Assembly (NCBI RefSeq): GCF_002849615.1
Contig: NZ_PDNV01000001.1
Span: 186,001 to 250,000, forward strand
Reading direction: 5' to 3'
Origin: Pollutimonas nitritireducens
GTDB lineage: Bacteria > Pseudomonadota > Gammaproteobacteria > Burkholderiales > Burkholderiaceae_B
DNA: 64,000 bases
Shown: positions 1 to 9,662 of the stretch, one piece after another
Position numbering within the stretch: position 1 is the stretch's first letter
How the letters are laid out: every line of letters starts with the position of its first letter
The notes under the pieces: generated by a model
Seen by the model: only the letters and a program-made list of their open reading frames with translations
Databases searched by the model: none
What the model was told of the DNA's origin: nothing
Program-made: the position numbers and the translations under genes

Positions 1-984
1 AAGGGCTTCCTGCCTTCCATCGGGACACTGACCACGCTGAACTTTCCGCCTCATGCCGCCTTCCAGAACGGGGATATCCGGATCGATGGCGGGGTGCGGG
101 CCGGCGACACCATTACACCGTTCTACGATCCCATGATCGCCAAGCTGATTGTGCGCGGGGCCGACCGCGACCAGGCACGGGCGCGCATGGTGCAGGCCCT
201 GGGTGAGATCCAGGGCGTAGGTGTACAGACCAATATTGCCTTCCTGCGGAGGCTGATGGTGGACGAGGCCTTCGCCAGTGCGGACCTCGACACCGGCTTG
301 ATCGACCGCCAACAAGATAGCCTTTTCCCTCCTGCGGCGCCTGTTCCCGACAGCACGCTTGCATTGGCAATAGCGGCCCTGTTGGCCAGGCAAGGACTGG
401 CGCAATCAGCCGTTAAACAGAATACGGTGCACGTGGATCCGTGGGCCCAGGCGGATGGCTGGCGCATCAATGGCAGCTACCGACAGGTGTTTTCCCTGCT
501 GGAACACGACGCTCTGCGCGATGTGCACATCACCCGTAGCGGCCAGGCATGGACTTACACCCACAATGACCAAGCCCAATCGTTCGAATGGCACACCGAA
601 GCGCTTGCACCCCGCCAGTATCGGGTGCGCGTGCGGCTGGATAGCTCGGATGCCTCGGCCAACGTTGTGCTCCATGGTGAAAGCGTGCATGTATTTGCCG
701 ATGGCGTCGTGCAAGTGCTGCACGTTCACGACGCCGTGGCGCATGCCCAGGAGGACTCCAACGAGCACAAAGGCGGCCTGACCGCCCCGATGCCCGGCAA
801 GATCATATCCATCTCGGTCAGGGCCGGCGACAAGGTCAAGAGTGGCGATGCCCTGCTGGTCATGGAGGCCATGAAAATGGAACACACCATTCATGCGCCA
901 TCGGACGGCACTGTCGAGGAATTGTTCTTCGACGTCGGCGATCAGGTCAGCGACGGCGCCGAACTGATCGCCCTGACGGACTAG
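1..984 (+). CDS. Biotin-dependent acyl-CoA carboxylase, biotin subunit (C-terminal part)
   Basis: The gene is cut by the left edge and reads in frame from base 1 to a TAG at 982-984, giving 327 codons. The first part is the end of a biotin carboxylase domain (the DPMIAKLIV motif near residue 47). The last 70 residues are a biotinyl domain with EAMKMEH, where the biotinylated lysine codon is 874-876. The unit carboxylates biotin with ATP and bicarbonate and carries it to a carboxyltransferase partner, which must lie upstream of the window. The middle region and the AMKMEHTI form resemble methylcrotonyl-CoA carboxylase alpha subunits (leucine breakdown), but propionyl- or geranyl-CoA carboxylase cannot be excluded from this fragment. 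Confidence 0.9.
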   Translation, partial: KGFLPSIGTLTTLNFPPHAAFQNGDIRIDGGVRAGDTITPFYDPMIAKLIVRGADRDQARARMVQALGEIQGVGVQTNIAFLRRLMVDEAFASADLDTGLIDRQQDSLFPPAAPVPDSTLALAIAALLARQGLAQSAVKQNTVHVDPWAQADGWRINGSYRQVFSLLEHDALRDVHITRSGQAWTYTHNDQAQSFEWHTEALAPRQYRVRVRLDSSDASANVVLHGESVHVFADGVVQVLHVHDAVAHAQEDSNEHKGGLTAPMPGKIISISVRAGDKVKSGDALLVMEAMKMEHTIHAPSDGTVEELFFDVGDQVSDGAELIALTD

Positions 985-1023
985 ACACAATGTATTAGCC
1001 TGCCGAGCCTCAAGCGACGCGGG

Positions 1024-2193
1024 TTAACGACTTAAACCCCGGGCGCTGATGGGCCACAACGCTTCGACATGCTGGCCGCGCACCGCCACGATGCAGTCAT
1101 GCAGGTTAAAGGTGGGATCGCAATGCCCGGGTATCAGCCGCAGCTGCATACCGACTTCGGGGCGGCTGCGTCGGTTGTCGGCCAGCAATATGCAGTGCTC
1201 GTCGTGCACGGCCACGCAACGCAAATCGTGGCGGTCCGCGACTTGCGGCGCGCCGCTCTCGGCACTGGTGGATTTCAAGCCGAGATCGACCACCGCCCGG
1301 TCCGGCGTGGGCGTGCTCATGACTGTGCCAAGCAGAAACAGGCTATGCCGGAACGACAGGGCATTGCCCCAGTCGATGCCGGCATAGTCGGTGTCCATGA
1401 AAGCATAGGAACCGGCCTGTATCTCGGTATACACCTGGCTGGCCACATCGAATGCCGCCGTACCGGTGCCACCGCCACTGACGATCGGGCATTCAATTCC
1501 TGCCCTGGCGAAGGCATCAAGATAGCCGCGTATCGCGCGCACCGTCTTTTCGGCCGCCTTCTGCCGCTGATCCAGCGACCTTTTGTGCTGCACCCCGCCA
1601 TGGTAAGCCTGCAGGCCCACGAAAGTGATGTTGGGCAACTTCTGTACAAGGCGCGCCAGGGATATCGCCTCGTCAGGAGTTTGGACACCGCAGCGCTTTT
1701 GCCCGACGTCGATTTCAACCAGAACGCGCACGCTGGCCTCGTATTCCACCATCATCGAGGACAACGCTTCGACCGCGCGAACATTATCGACACAGACTGA
1801 CATGTGGGCCTGCCGTGCCAGCCGTGCCAGCAAAGCCAGCTTAGGGACGCCGATGACTTCATTGCTGATCAGGATATCGCGCACGCCCGCAGCCACAAAG
1901 GGTACGGCTTCAGATACTTTCTGGCAGCATATGCCGCTGGCGCCCAATGCCACCTGCCGGATTGCGATCTCGGGACACTTGTGGGCTTTGGCATGCGGTC
2001 GCAGCGCCACACCGTGCCGCTCGGCGAGTACCTGCATGGTCCGCAAATTGTCTTCAAAGGCATCCAGGTCCAGGATCAGGCTGGGCGTATCGACGGCCGC
2101 GAGGGGATCGCCCGGACGAGCCGCAGGTGGAATGGCGATCGTGCTGGCCTGCGGCGGATCGGTCTCGCGTACCGCGTGTTGAACCTCTTCCAT
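1024..2193 (-). CDS. D-threonine aldolase-like PLP enzyme (DSD1/alanine racemase N-terminal fold)
   Basis: Predicted product 389 aa. The alanine-racemase-type barrel at the N-terminus carries RPHAKAHK, whose lysine near residue 69 is the expected PLP anchor. The C-terminal beta domain has GHCDPT near residues 356-361; the His-x-Asp spacing matches the metal ligands of bacterial D-threonine aldolases and differs from the His-x-Cys of eukaryotic D-serine dehydratases. The expected reaction is cleavage of D-threonine or another D-3-hydroxy amino acid to glycine and an aldehyde. I chose the ATG at 2193, which has GGGGGTG a few bases upstream; a TTG at 2205 is possible. The gene converges on the carboxylase gene and is divergent from smg. 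Substrate is not determinable here. Confidence 0.85.
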   Translation of the reverse strand: MEEVQHAVRETDPPQASTIAIPPAARPGDPLAAVDTPSLILDLDAFEDNLRTMQVLAERHGVALRPHAKAHKCPEIAIRQVALGASGICCQKVSEAVPFVAAGVRDILISNEVIGVPKLALLARLARQAHMSVCVDNVRAVEALSSMMVEYEASVRVLVEIDVGQKRCGVQTPDEAISLARLVQKLPNITFVGLQAYHGGVQHKRSLDQRQKAAEKTVRAIRGYLDAFARAGIECPIVSGGGTGTAAFDVASQVYTEIQAGSYAFMDTDYAGIDWGNALSFRHSLFLLGTVMSTPTPDRAVVDLGLKSTSAESGAPQVADRHDLRCVAVHDEHCILLADNRRSRPEVGMQLRLIPGHCDPTFNLHDCIVAVRGQHVEALWPISARGLSR

Positions 2194-2355
2194 GGACACC
2201 CCCAAAAGTAGTAATTGACTGCACCTTTCTGCCTAGATAGCCGTCGGCCACAGCATTCAGCAGCGTCTGCTGGCAACAACAGCCCGATTTGCCCGGGATG
2301 ACAAATCAGCGTAAAGTCATCATAACTTTACCGGTTAAGCTTTTATCTACTCACT

Positions 2356-2383
2356 GACTTTCGCACACGCAAAGACTTTCGCA
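2356..2383. repeat. Short direct repeat upstream of smg
   Basis: GACTTTCGCA occurs at 2356-2365 and again at 2374-2383, an 18-bp period, 20 bp before the smg start. It could be a tandem protein-binding site or chance. Nothing further supports a role. Confidence 0.3.
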
Positions 2384-2403
2384 AACGGCAACCGGAATCG
2401 CAT

Positions 2404-2865
2404 ATGTTCGATATATTGGTTTACTTGTTCGAAACTTACTATACACCCCAAGCGTGTCCCGAGGCCGATGTGCTGGCGCACAAGCTTGCCGCAGTGGGTT
2501 TCGAAGACGAAGACATCAACGACGCCTTGGGCTGGTTGCACGGGCTGGCTCAAACCACGGAAGAATGTGGTCAGCTGGCCAAGAACCCGCAAGGCGACAG
2601 CCGCCGCGTATTCACCGACTATGAATACCGCACGCTCGGCACCGAAGCCATCGGTTTCATAGCGTTCCTCGAGAATTCGGGCGTCCTGCCGACCGTCCTG
2701 CGCGAAATACTTATCGACCGGGCCCAGGCAACCACCGAATCCCCGATCTCCCTTGAAAAAATCAAGATTATCGCGCTCATGGTTCTGTGGAGCCAAGAGG
2801 CCGAAGTCGACCATCTGGTTTTTGAAGAGTTATTGGCCGACGACCCGGCGCGCTTATCGCATTAA
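2404..2865 (+). CDS. smg: Smg/DUF494 family protein
   Basis: The 153-aa product begins [13 protein letters not shown] and is full length for the Smg (DUF494) family, acidic and predicted soluble. Smg is a small conserved proteobacterial protein often encoded beside dprA and topoisomerase genes; its biochemical role is not established. Here it is followed after 14 bp by gluQ and then topB, so the three probably form an operon. No dprA gene is present upstream, where it is often found in related genomes; a D-threonine aldolase gene occupies that place. Confidence 0.92.
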   Translation: MFDILVYLFETYYTPQACPEADVLAHKLAAVGFEDEDINDALGWLHGLAQTTEECGQLAKNPQGDSRRVFTDYEYRTLGTEAIGFIAFLENSGVLPTVLREILIDRAQATTESPISLEKIKIIALMVLWSQEAEVDHLVFEELLADDPARLSH

Positions 2866-2879
2866 ACAGGCATTGCTGC

Positions 2880-3743
2880 ATGGCGCTGGAAGTACAAGGC
2901 GGTAAACGTCCCTATATCGGGCGATTCGCACCGAGTCCAACCGGCCCATTGCACGACGGCTCCCTGCTTGCCGCGATGGCAAGCTTTCTTGATGCCCGCG
3001 CCCATCACGGCAAATGGCTGCTGCGCATCGAGGACATCGATACGCCTCGTGTCGTGCCGGGCGCAGATCAGATCATAATGACCCAGCTGAGGGCCCTGGA
3101 CATGCACTGGGACGAACCCCCGACCTGGCAATCCCGAAATATGGATCGCTATCAGGCGGCATTCGACACGCTCATGGCGGAACACCTCGTCTACGGCTGT
3201 GCCTGCACCCGCCAGGAACTTCCTTGGGGTGCGTATCCCGGCACCTGTCGGGAGGGTCTGCCTGCCGGACGTCAGGCGCGGGCATGGCGCTTCAAGGTTC
3301 CGCCCGGCATGGAGCGCTTTCATGATCGCTGGCAAGGCCCCCAGGAGCAGGACGTCGCTGGCGAAATCGGCGACTTCATCGTGCGGCGTGCCGACGGCCT
3401 GTGGGCCTACCAGATGGTGGTGGTCGTCGACGATGGCGCACAAGGCATAAGCGACATCGTGCGTGGCGAAGACCTGCTCGATTCGACGGCACGCCAGCGC
3501 GTCCTGGCACGGCACCTGCATATCGACTACCCTCGTGTCATGCACATCCCGGTGCTCATGGACGACGACGGACGCAAGCTGTCGAAGCAGAACCATGCCG
3601 AACCGCTGGACATCGCGCATCCGATGCACACCTTGAATCAGGCATGGCAGGCCCTGGGCTTTCCGCCCGTGGTCGCCAGCGATCTCGCATCGTTCTGGGC
3701 GACCGCCAAATCACAATGGGCCAAGCGTTTTAGTGTATCGTGA
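2880..3743 (+). CDS. gluQ: Glutamyl-Q tRNA(Asp) synthetase
   Basis: The 287-aa product is a truncated class I glutamyl-tRNA synthetase without the anticodon-binding domain. [15 protein letters not shown] (residues 15-29) is the HIGH-region signature and KLSKQN near residue 239 replaces KMSKS. A zinc site is suggested by the cysteines in YGCACTRQE and GTCREG. Family function: glutamate is activated and transferred to the queuosine base at position 34 of tRNA-Asp. The ATG at 2880 lies 14 bp after smg. The short C-terminal tail is normal for the family. Confidence 0.95.
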   Translation: MALEVQGGKRPYIGRFAPSPTGPLHDGSLLAAMASFLDARAHHGKWLLRIEDIDTPRVVPGADQIIMTQLRALDMHWDEPPTWQSRNMDRYQAAFDTLMAEHLVYGCACTRQELPWGAYPGTCREGLPAGRQARAWRFKVPPGMERFHDRWQGPQEQDVAGEIGDFIVRRADGLWAYQMVVVVDDGAQGISDIVRGEDLLDSTARQRVLARHLHIDYPRVMHIPVLMDDDGRKLSKQNHAEPLDIAHPMHTLNQAWQALGFPPVVASDLASFWATAKSQWAKRFSVS

Positions 3744-3843
3744 CGCCGCTAGGGGTCGTTTTGATTACACTCGACTTGCATAGTGCGAATATCACCTCTT
3801 ATGATCCGCGCTATTGCTGCTGAAATGCAGTCACTGGAAACTC

Positions 3844-6546
3844 ATGAATAAAACGTTGATTATTGCCGAGAAACCCTCGGTAGCTCTGGATATTTCCCGC
3901 GCCTTGGGAGGATTCACCCGGGAGGGCGATTACTTTGAAAGCGATCGATTCGTGCTGGCATCGAGCATCGGACACTTGCTCAGCCTTGTCGCGCCCAACG
4001 ATCCCGTGCGTGGAAAATGGAGCTTCGCGCATCTGCCAGTAATCCCGCCCCAATTCGAGCTCGGACCCACGGACAAGCGCTCGGCCGAGCGCCTGAAGCT
4101 GCTGGTCAAGCTGCTCAAGCGCAAAGACGTCGACGCCGTCATCAATGCATGCGACGCGGGCCGTGAAGGCGAGCTGATCTTCCGTTATATCGTGCAATTT
4201 TCCGGTATCAAGAAGCCCGTCACCCGTCTCTGGTTGCGTTCCATGACCCAGGCCGCCATCAGGGAAGCCTTTGATAACCTGCGCGACGACGACACCATGA
4301 AACCGCTCGAAGCCGCGGCGCGTTCGCGCGCCGAAGCGGACTGGCTGGTCGGCATCAACGGCACCCGCGCCATGACGGCCTTTAACAGCAAAGACGGCGG
4401 CTTCTTCAAAACACCGGTCGGACGGGTCCAGACACCCACGCTGGCCATCGTGGCAGAACGTGAAGAACGCATACGCAAATTTGTATCCCGCGACTATTGG
4501 GAGGTGCATGGCACTTTTGTCGCGGCTGCCGGGTTGTACACCGGTCGCTGGTTCGATCCCAAGTTCGTGAAAGATGATCGCGATCCGGAACGGCGCGACT
4601 CCCGGCTATGGTCGCAAACGGCGGCACAGACCATCGTCACCGCTTGCCGCGATCAACCAGGGCGCGTAAGCGAGGAATCCAAGCCATCAACGCAAATATC
4701 ACCGGCGCTCTTCGATCTGACCTCGCTGCAACGCGAAGCCAACTCCCGTTTCGGGTTTTCGGCCAAGACCACGCTCAGCCTGGCGCAAACCCTGTACGAG
4801 CGCCACAAGGCGTTGACCTATCCGCGTACCGACTCGCGCTACTTGCCAGAAGACTATATCCAGACGGTTCAACAGACCATGCAGGCACTGGCTGAAGGCG
4901 GTTCGGCAGCGGCGGCCAGCGTGCGACCGTTCGCAGAGACAGTCTGCAAGCAGAACTGGGTCAAGCCCAACCGGCGCATTTTCGACAATAAAAAAGTCTC
5001 GGATCACTTTGCGATCATCCCCACGCTGCAGATCCCACGCGAACTCAGCGATGCCGAAACCAAGATCTACGAACTCATCACCAAACGCTTCCTGGCCGTG
5101 TTTTTTCCCGCTGCCGAGTTTCGCCTGACGACGCGCATCACCGAAGTGTCAGGGCATCACTTCAAAACCGAGGGCAAGGTGCTGGTCACCCCCGGCTGGC
5201 TTGCCATCTATGGCCGCGAAGTCCAGGGCGACGACACCAATCTGGTGGCTGTCGTGGAAGGTGAAAAGGTCAAGACCGAAGACGTCGAAGCCAAGGGCCT
5301 GGCGACCAAGCCCCCGGCGCGGTTCAACGAAGGTACGCTTTTGTCCGCCATGGAAGGCGCCGGCAAACTGGTCGACGACGAGGCTTTGCGTGAAGCCATG
5401 TCCGAGCGGGGCCTGGGCACGCCGGCGACACGGGCCGCCATTATCGAAGGCTTGCTCAACGAAGGTTATCTGCGCCGTGAAGGACGCGACCTCATCCCCA
5501 GTGCCAAGGCTCGCCAGTTGATGACGCTGCTGTCCGGGCTGGGAGTGAATGAACTCACATCGCCTGAATTGACGGGCGAATGGGAACATCGCCTGAAGCA
5601 GATCGAGCAACGCGAATTGGACCGCGACGAGTTCATGCGTGAAATTGCACAGATGACACAGGTTATCGTCAAGCGCGCCAAGGAATACGAGCGCGATACG
5701 GTTCCTGGCGATTACGCAACGCTCAGCACGCCTTGCCCCAAATGCGGCAGCGTGGTGAAAGAGAACTACCGACGCTATGCCTGCACCAGCTGCGATTTTT
5801 CCATCGGCAAGCACCCGGGCGGACGCACCTTTGAGATACCTGAAGTCGAGGAACTGCTGACCAAGCGCGAGCTGGGTCCACTGCCCGGCTTTATCAGCAA
5901 GATGGGCAGGCCATTTGCCGCGCTGTTGCGTATTACGGATGAATATAAACTGGAATTCGACTTTGGCCAGAAGGACGACAATGACACGGAGCCTGTCGAT
6001 TTTTCCGAGAAAACTGCCTTGGGTCCTTGTCCGAAGTGCAGCGCCAGCGTGTACGAATACGGTATGAACTATGTATGCGAGAAATCGGTGGGGCCTGAAA
6101 AGTCCTGCGACTTCCGAAGCGGCAAGATGATACTGCAGCAGGAGATCGCGCCGGAACAGATTCAGAAGCTGTTGTCGACGGGCAAGACGGATCTGCTGGA
6201 AGGCTTTGTGTCGAGCCGGACGAATCGAAAGTTCAAGGCGTATCTGGCCAAGCAGGAAAGTGGCAAGATCGGGTTCGAATTCGAGCCCCGGCCTGAAAAG
6301 CCGGGGAAAAAGACGGCCACGAAGACTGCTACCAAAACTGCCGCCAAGACCGCTGTAAAGAAAGCGACGAAGACAGCCGCTAAGTCGGCGGTGAAGAAAG
6401 CGGCGGCCAAGACCGCGACGAAGACGGCTACGAAAACAGCTACGAAGGCAGTCGCCAAGAAAGCGGCGAGCAAAACGGCTGCGAAGAAGGCGGTGAAGAC
6501 GGCCGTTGTTGCAGCTGACGTGAACGACGACGATCCGCCGTTTTAA
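3844..6546 (+). CDS. topB: DNA topoisomerase III with histone-like C-terminal tail
   Basis: The 900-aa product is a type IA topoisomerase. The N-terminal Toprim domain begins MNKTLIIAEKPS and contains DAGREGELIFRYI; the active-site tyrosine is Tyr326 in LTYPRTDSRYLP. Two C-terminal Cys4 zinc-ribbon segments follow (CPKCGSVVKENYRRYACTSC near residue 632 and CPKCSASVYEYGMNYVC near residue 730). The last 90 residues are an unusual Lys/Ala/Thr-rich repeat (KTATKTAAKTAVKK type) like histone H1-type bacterial tails, ending in VNDDDPPF. The ATG at 3844 was preferred to an in-frame TTG at 3814 because family members start with this motif. The enzyme decatenates single-stranded DNA intermediates. Confidence 0.95.
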   Translation: MNKTLIIAEKPSVALDISRALGGFTREGDYFESDRFVLASSIGHLLSLVAPNDPVRGKWSFAHLPVIPPQFELGPTDKRSAERLKLLVKLLKRKDVDAVINACDAGREGELIFRYIVQFSGIKKPVTRLWLRSMTQAAIREAFDNLRDDDTMKPLEAAARSRAEADWLVGINGTRAMTAFNSKDGGFFKTPVGRVQTPTLAIVAEREERIRKFVSRDYWEVHGTFVAAAGLYTGRWFDPKFVKDDRDPERRDSRLWSQTAAQTIVTACRDQPGRVSEESKPSTQISPALFDLTSLQREANSRFGFSAKTTLSLAQTLYERHKALTYPRTDSRYLPEDYIQTVQQTMQALAEGGSAAAASVRPFAETVCKQNWVKPNRRIFDNKKVSDHFAIIPTLQIPRELSDAETKIYELITKRFLAVFFPAAEFRLTTRITEVSGHHFKTEGKVLVTPGWLAIYGREVQGDDTNLVAVVEGEKVKTEDVEAKGLATKPPARFNEGTLLSAMEGAGKLVDDEALREAMSERGLGTPATRAAIIEGLLNEGYLRREGRDLIPSAKARQLMTLLSGLGVNELTSPELTGEWEHRLKQIEQRELDRDEFMREIAQMTQVIVKRAKEYERDTVPGDYATLSTPCPKCGSVVKENYRRYACTSCDFSIGKHPGGRTFEIPEVEELLTKRELGPLPGFISKMGRPFAALLRITDEYKLEFDFGQKDDNDTEPVDFSEKTALGPCPKCSASVYEYGMNYVCEKSVGPEKSCDFRSGKMILQQEIAPEQIQKLLSTGKTDLLEGFVSSRTNRKFKAYLAKQESGKIGFEFEPRPEKPGKKTATKTATKTAAKTAVKKATKTAAKSAVKKAAAKTATKTATKTATKAVAKKAASKTAAKKAVKTAVVAADVNDDDPPF

Positions 6547-7469
6547 GGGAACAAGGCTATTGAACATGCCCTGACGTCGTCAGGGTGAACAAATAGGCCC
6601 ACGATTCTTTATATCGATTGTCTAGGTCGGAGGTGCCGGGGTTGAACGCATAACTGCAGCTTTCGGCACTTCGCGGTCGTTGTGCTTTATTGCTGTGCTT
6701 CAAACTTGTTGTAGTTCGCAGTCGCCGTACCTCCTCACTTTCGTACTTTGCACTTCGCACTAAAACGGCGACGGTGGCTGGTGCCGGACTGGCTCAACGC
6801 GTCTGCGGTCCCGTGCTTCGCCGGGACTTCCCGGATAAATGATCCGTCCCGGGGCGGCCGCGAACTCGGGCGGGATGACAGTCCCCCGGACTGTCATCAA
6901 TCGCCGCCCTCAAACATGCGCGACCTTGCCTCCCCGGGCCGAACCATTTATCCGGCGCACGCTTACTTCGCCTGCCCGGCACCAGCCACCGCCGCCTTGC
7001 CGTTTAGGCTTGCGAAAAAGGTAAAAACGTGGGGCCATTGGATGCAGGCGTGAGCCAAATATCTAGCCGTCCGTACTTCGGTCAGACAACGGCTTGGTGT
7101 TCACTTCCTTTTGCTATACCACGCTGGTTCGCAGCTAGGACCTACGCCAGGAACTCAGAACAAAATGAACCTGTGATGAGTACGCTGCACTGGCCAACGG
7201 ACTCGATTACCTTAGCGCTTGCAGGAACAAAAGCTGATTTGTCCAGTGCGCGACTGCATATTGCAGCGCGCCTATGGCACCTGGGCGCTCTGTTTCTCCA
7301 GGAAAGCCTGAAGCGGCTGATTGATCTTGGCATCTTGCAGCGGGTTACTTTGTTGACGACCGCAACGGGTCGGCTCCGATCTTTGTCTTTGGGCACGATC
7401 GGCCAGAAGCGGACACAACCATCTATGTGCACACCACCGCTCGCACCGCCGAAGGAAACAACAGCATAT
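6547..7469. other. Gene-free region with a palindromic element
   Basis: This 923-bp stretch between topB and the convergent ureohydrolase gene holds no gene I recognise. A dyad CCCTGA-N5-TCAGGG at 6569-6585 lies 22 bp after topB and could help end its transcript, though no T run follows. A large palindrome sits at 6761-7006. From about 7010 to 7470 there are only short open frames with no recognisable family; one plus-strand frame at 7340-7486 reads AGYFVDDRNGSAPIFVFG without matching anything known to me and may be decayed sequence. Confidence 0.6.
6761..7006. repeat. Large imperfect palindrome, possible non-autonomous mobile repeat
   Basis: Matched blocks in order on both arms: CGGTGGCTGGTGCCGG at 6772-6787 against its complement at 6976-6991; CCGGATAAATG at 6831-6841 against 6945-6955; CCCGGGG at 6848-6854 against 6932-6938; and a perfect 10-bp core GATGACAGTC at 6874-6883 against 6889-6898 with a 5-nt loop. 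The spacers between blocks differ between the arms. No transposase gene is present. A MITE-like or REP-like dispersed element fits best; copies elsewhere in the genome are not visible from this window. Confidence 0.75.
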
Positions 7470-8312
7470 CTATGCGGAGGACATGATCGGAAGCAAGGGC
7501 TGAAGTGCGTCGAGCAAGCGGCGGGCAGCAGCCTGTGTACCTTCTGGCGTCGTGTCTGCCTCAAACTCTGCGATCTCAAGTCCGACGACTTCGCTGATCG
7601 CAACCGCTTCTGCGATTTGGCGCAACTCGGTCAGACTAAGGCCACCCGTAACGCTGTAGTCAGTCGGGACTAAACCGGGCTCCAATACATCGCAGTCCAG
7701 ATGCAGGTAGACAGGGCGGCCAGCCACGGCCGCAGAGACTCGTCCCGCGATGTCGGGGCCTGGAGGGATGAGAGTTACTGCGCCGCGAGCGATGAGCTGC
7801 TGCTCGAACGGGTCAATATCCCTGGCCCCAACAAGGATCGTATTGGACGCAGATAGCCCTTGACCAAAGCCGGAATCCCATTTTCCAAGCGGCCCGGCGA
7901 GGGCTAGCCCTCCAAGATAGCCGCTAGTCGTGCTATCCGGAGTGTTTATGTCTGCGTGCGCATCGAGCCACACAACGACTGCATCCGGACGGTGCCGTGC
8001 AACGACAGGCAGCGTAGCAAGTGAAACTGCACAGCGGGAAAGTGCGGTGAACGGTACAGCTCCTTGGTTGAACAGTTGCTCGTAACGCGCACCCATTGCA
8101 CAAAGGGCAGAACGTGCAGCGTCGAGCTCGACCTGCCATCCGGTTGCCAATGCCTGTTCAGGCTGACTTATCACAACCGGATCAACACCAAGGCGGCGGG
8201 CCAGTTCCTCTGCAATGGCCGGCGACCCCGCCATTGCACGGTTGTTGTGGTCACCGGCTCGGCCAGCGAAGTGGGTCAAGGCGGGCGTCACTGTAAAAGT
8301 TGAGTTGTTCAA
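7470..8312 (-). CDS. Arginase/agmatinase-family ureohydrolase, atypical metal site
   Basis: Predicted product 280 aa. Two of the three metal-ligand motifs of the family are clear: WLDAHADINTP near residue 114 (Asp-x-His-x-x-x-Asp region) and HLDCDVLEPG near residue 203. The first motif, normally GGDHS, is replaced by the sequence LSRCAVSLATLP, so the usual histidine ligand is missing. The family hydrolyses guanidino compounds to urea and an amine, or formiminoglutamate to formamide and glutamate. The likely start is a TTG at 8312; an ATG at 8231 would remove conserved residues (GRAGDHNNRAMAG). The gene lies 21 bp after the TRAP gene dctM on the same strand, so a guanidino acid is a reasonable but unproven substrate for both. 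Confidence 0.8.
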   Translation of the reverse strand: MNNSTFTVTPALTHFAGRAGDHNNRAMAGSPAIAEELARRLGVDPVVISQPEQALATGWQVELDAARSALCAMGARYEQLFNQGAVPFTALSRCAVSLATLPVVARHRPDAVVVWLDAHADINTPDSTTSGYLGGLALAGPLGKWDSGFGQGLSASNTILVGARDIDPFEQQLIARGAVTLIPPGPDIAGRVSAAVAGRPVYLHLDCDVLEPGLVPTDYSVTGGLSLTELRQIAEAVAISEVVGLEIAEFEADTTPEGTQAAARRLLDALQPLLPIMSSA

Positions 8313-8333
8313 GCGGGATCAGTAATTTTTCAG

Positions 8334-9611
8334 TTACCCGTAAACCAGCTCTTTGAAAAAGAGCGATATCTCCGGAATATACGTAATCAGCATCAGGCAT
8401 GCCACGATCACCCCCACGAAAGGCAACAACGGCCGCACAAGCCGTTCGATCGGCAACTTGGCCACCGCGCATGCCGCGAACAGGTTCACACCGAACGGCG
8501 GCGTGACCATTCCCAGGGCCAGGTTAACCACCATGATGATTCCGAAGTGCGCCGGATCCACGCCGAAATGCATGGCGACCGGGAGCAGCAAGGGGGCCAG
8601 CACGACAATTGAAGCCGAAGTCTCGATGAACATGCCTATCATGAATAATGCAGCATTGACACCCAACAGGAAAGTGTATTTGTTGCTGAAGATCTGACCC
8701 AGCCATTCACCGAGGGCCGCCGGGATGCCAGCCCTGTTTAGCAAGAATCCGAATACGCCCGCATTGGCGATCACGAACATGATCACTGCGGTCGACACCA
8801 CGGAGCGATGCAGCGTCCTGGATAGGTTTGCGAACGTCAGGCGCCGGTAGACGAATATACCGATGATGAGGGCGTAGACGACTGCCACCGCAGACGCCTC
8901 GGTAGGCGTGAAGATCCCGCCGTAGATACCGCCAAGAATAATTCCGGGCATCAGCAGCGCAAGCCAGGCTTGCTTGAATGCAGGCCACAGTCCAAGGCGA
9001 CCGTCGCCGTCGTTCTTGCCGTAGCCATTCTTGCGTGCGTAGAGCCACACGTACAACATCAACGCCATGCTGATGAGAATTCCGGGACCAACGCCTGCGA
9101 TGAAGAGTTCGCCGACGGAAGTGTCGGTTGCCACGGCAAACAGGATCATGGGGATCGACGGTGGGATGATGACGCCCAGTTCCGCCGCGGAGGCCTGCAA
9201 TGAGGCGGCAAACGGCCTGGGGTAGCCGTGCTGGACCATTGCCGGGATGAGGATGGCGCCTACCGCGAAAGTGGTCGCCACGCTGGAGCCAGCCACTGCG
9301 GCAAAGATCATGCAGGTCAATACGCAAGTACAAGCCAGGCCGCCCTGGAATCCGCCCACCAGGCTCTTTGCAAAGGTGACCATGCGCTCGGAAATACCGC
9401 CAGCCTCCATGAGATTTCCGGCAAGGATGAAGAATGGCACCGCGACCAGGGGATACTTGTCGAGCGAAGCATAGATTTGCTGCGCCACGACCAGCCATGT
9501 CATCTGGCCGTCGAAGGCAATACCCAGCATGCTGCCCAGGCCTATGGAGACGGCCACCGGCACAGACAGCACAAAGAACAACAACATGGAAACAACCATC
9601 AACTGCGACAT
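8334..9611 (-). CDS. dctM: TRAP transporter large membrane subunit (DctM type), cluster 1
   Basis: The 425-aa hydrophobic product has the about 12 membrane segments expected of the TRAP large subunit and conserved stretches such as AGNLMEAGGISERM, GGIFTPTEASAVA and GMVTPPFGVNLF. It forms the ion-coupled channel together with the small subunit encoded 51 bp upstream. The ureohydrolase gene follows downstream after 21 bp. The order on the minus strand is dctP-dctQ-dctM-ureohydrolase, consistent with one transcript. Confidence 0.93.
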   Translation of the reverse strand: MSQLMVVSMLLFFVLSVPVAVSIGLGSMLGIAFDGQMTWLVVAQQIYASLDKYPLVAVPFFILAGNLMEAGGISERMVTFAKSLVGGFQGGLACTCVLTCMIFAAVAGSSVATTFAVGAILIPAMVQHGYPRPFAASLQASAAELGVIIPPSIPMILFAVATDTSVGELFIAGVGPGILISMALMLYVWLYARKNGYGKNDGDGRLGLWPAFKQAWLALLMPGIILGGIYGGIFTPTEASAVAVVYALIIGIFVYRRLTFANLSRTLHRSVVSTAVIMFVIANAGVFGFLLNRAGIPAALGEWLGQIFSNKYTFLLGVNAALFMIGMFIETSASIVVLAPLLLPVAMHFGVDPAHFGIIMVVNLALGMVTPPFGVNLFAACAVAKLPIERLVRPLLPFVGVIVACLMLITYIPEISLFFKELVYG

Positions 9612-9662
9612 TCATTCACCCGGCGTAATTGGATTGTTTGCTGGCGGTCTGGAGTACATGCA

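Noticed and set aside
5149-6567. 472-aa open frame antisense to topB
   Set aside because: It is the mirror of the topB C-terminal half, is arginine/leucine-rich without family motifs, and topB is certain on the other strand.
7029-7673. 214-aa plus-strand frame before and across the ureohydrolase end
   Set aside because: No recognisable domain, no good ribosome site, and the last 200 bases are antisense to conserved ureohydrolase codons.
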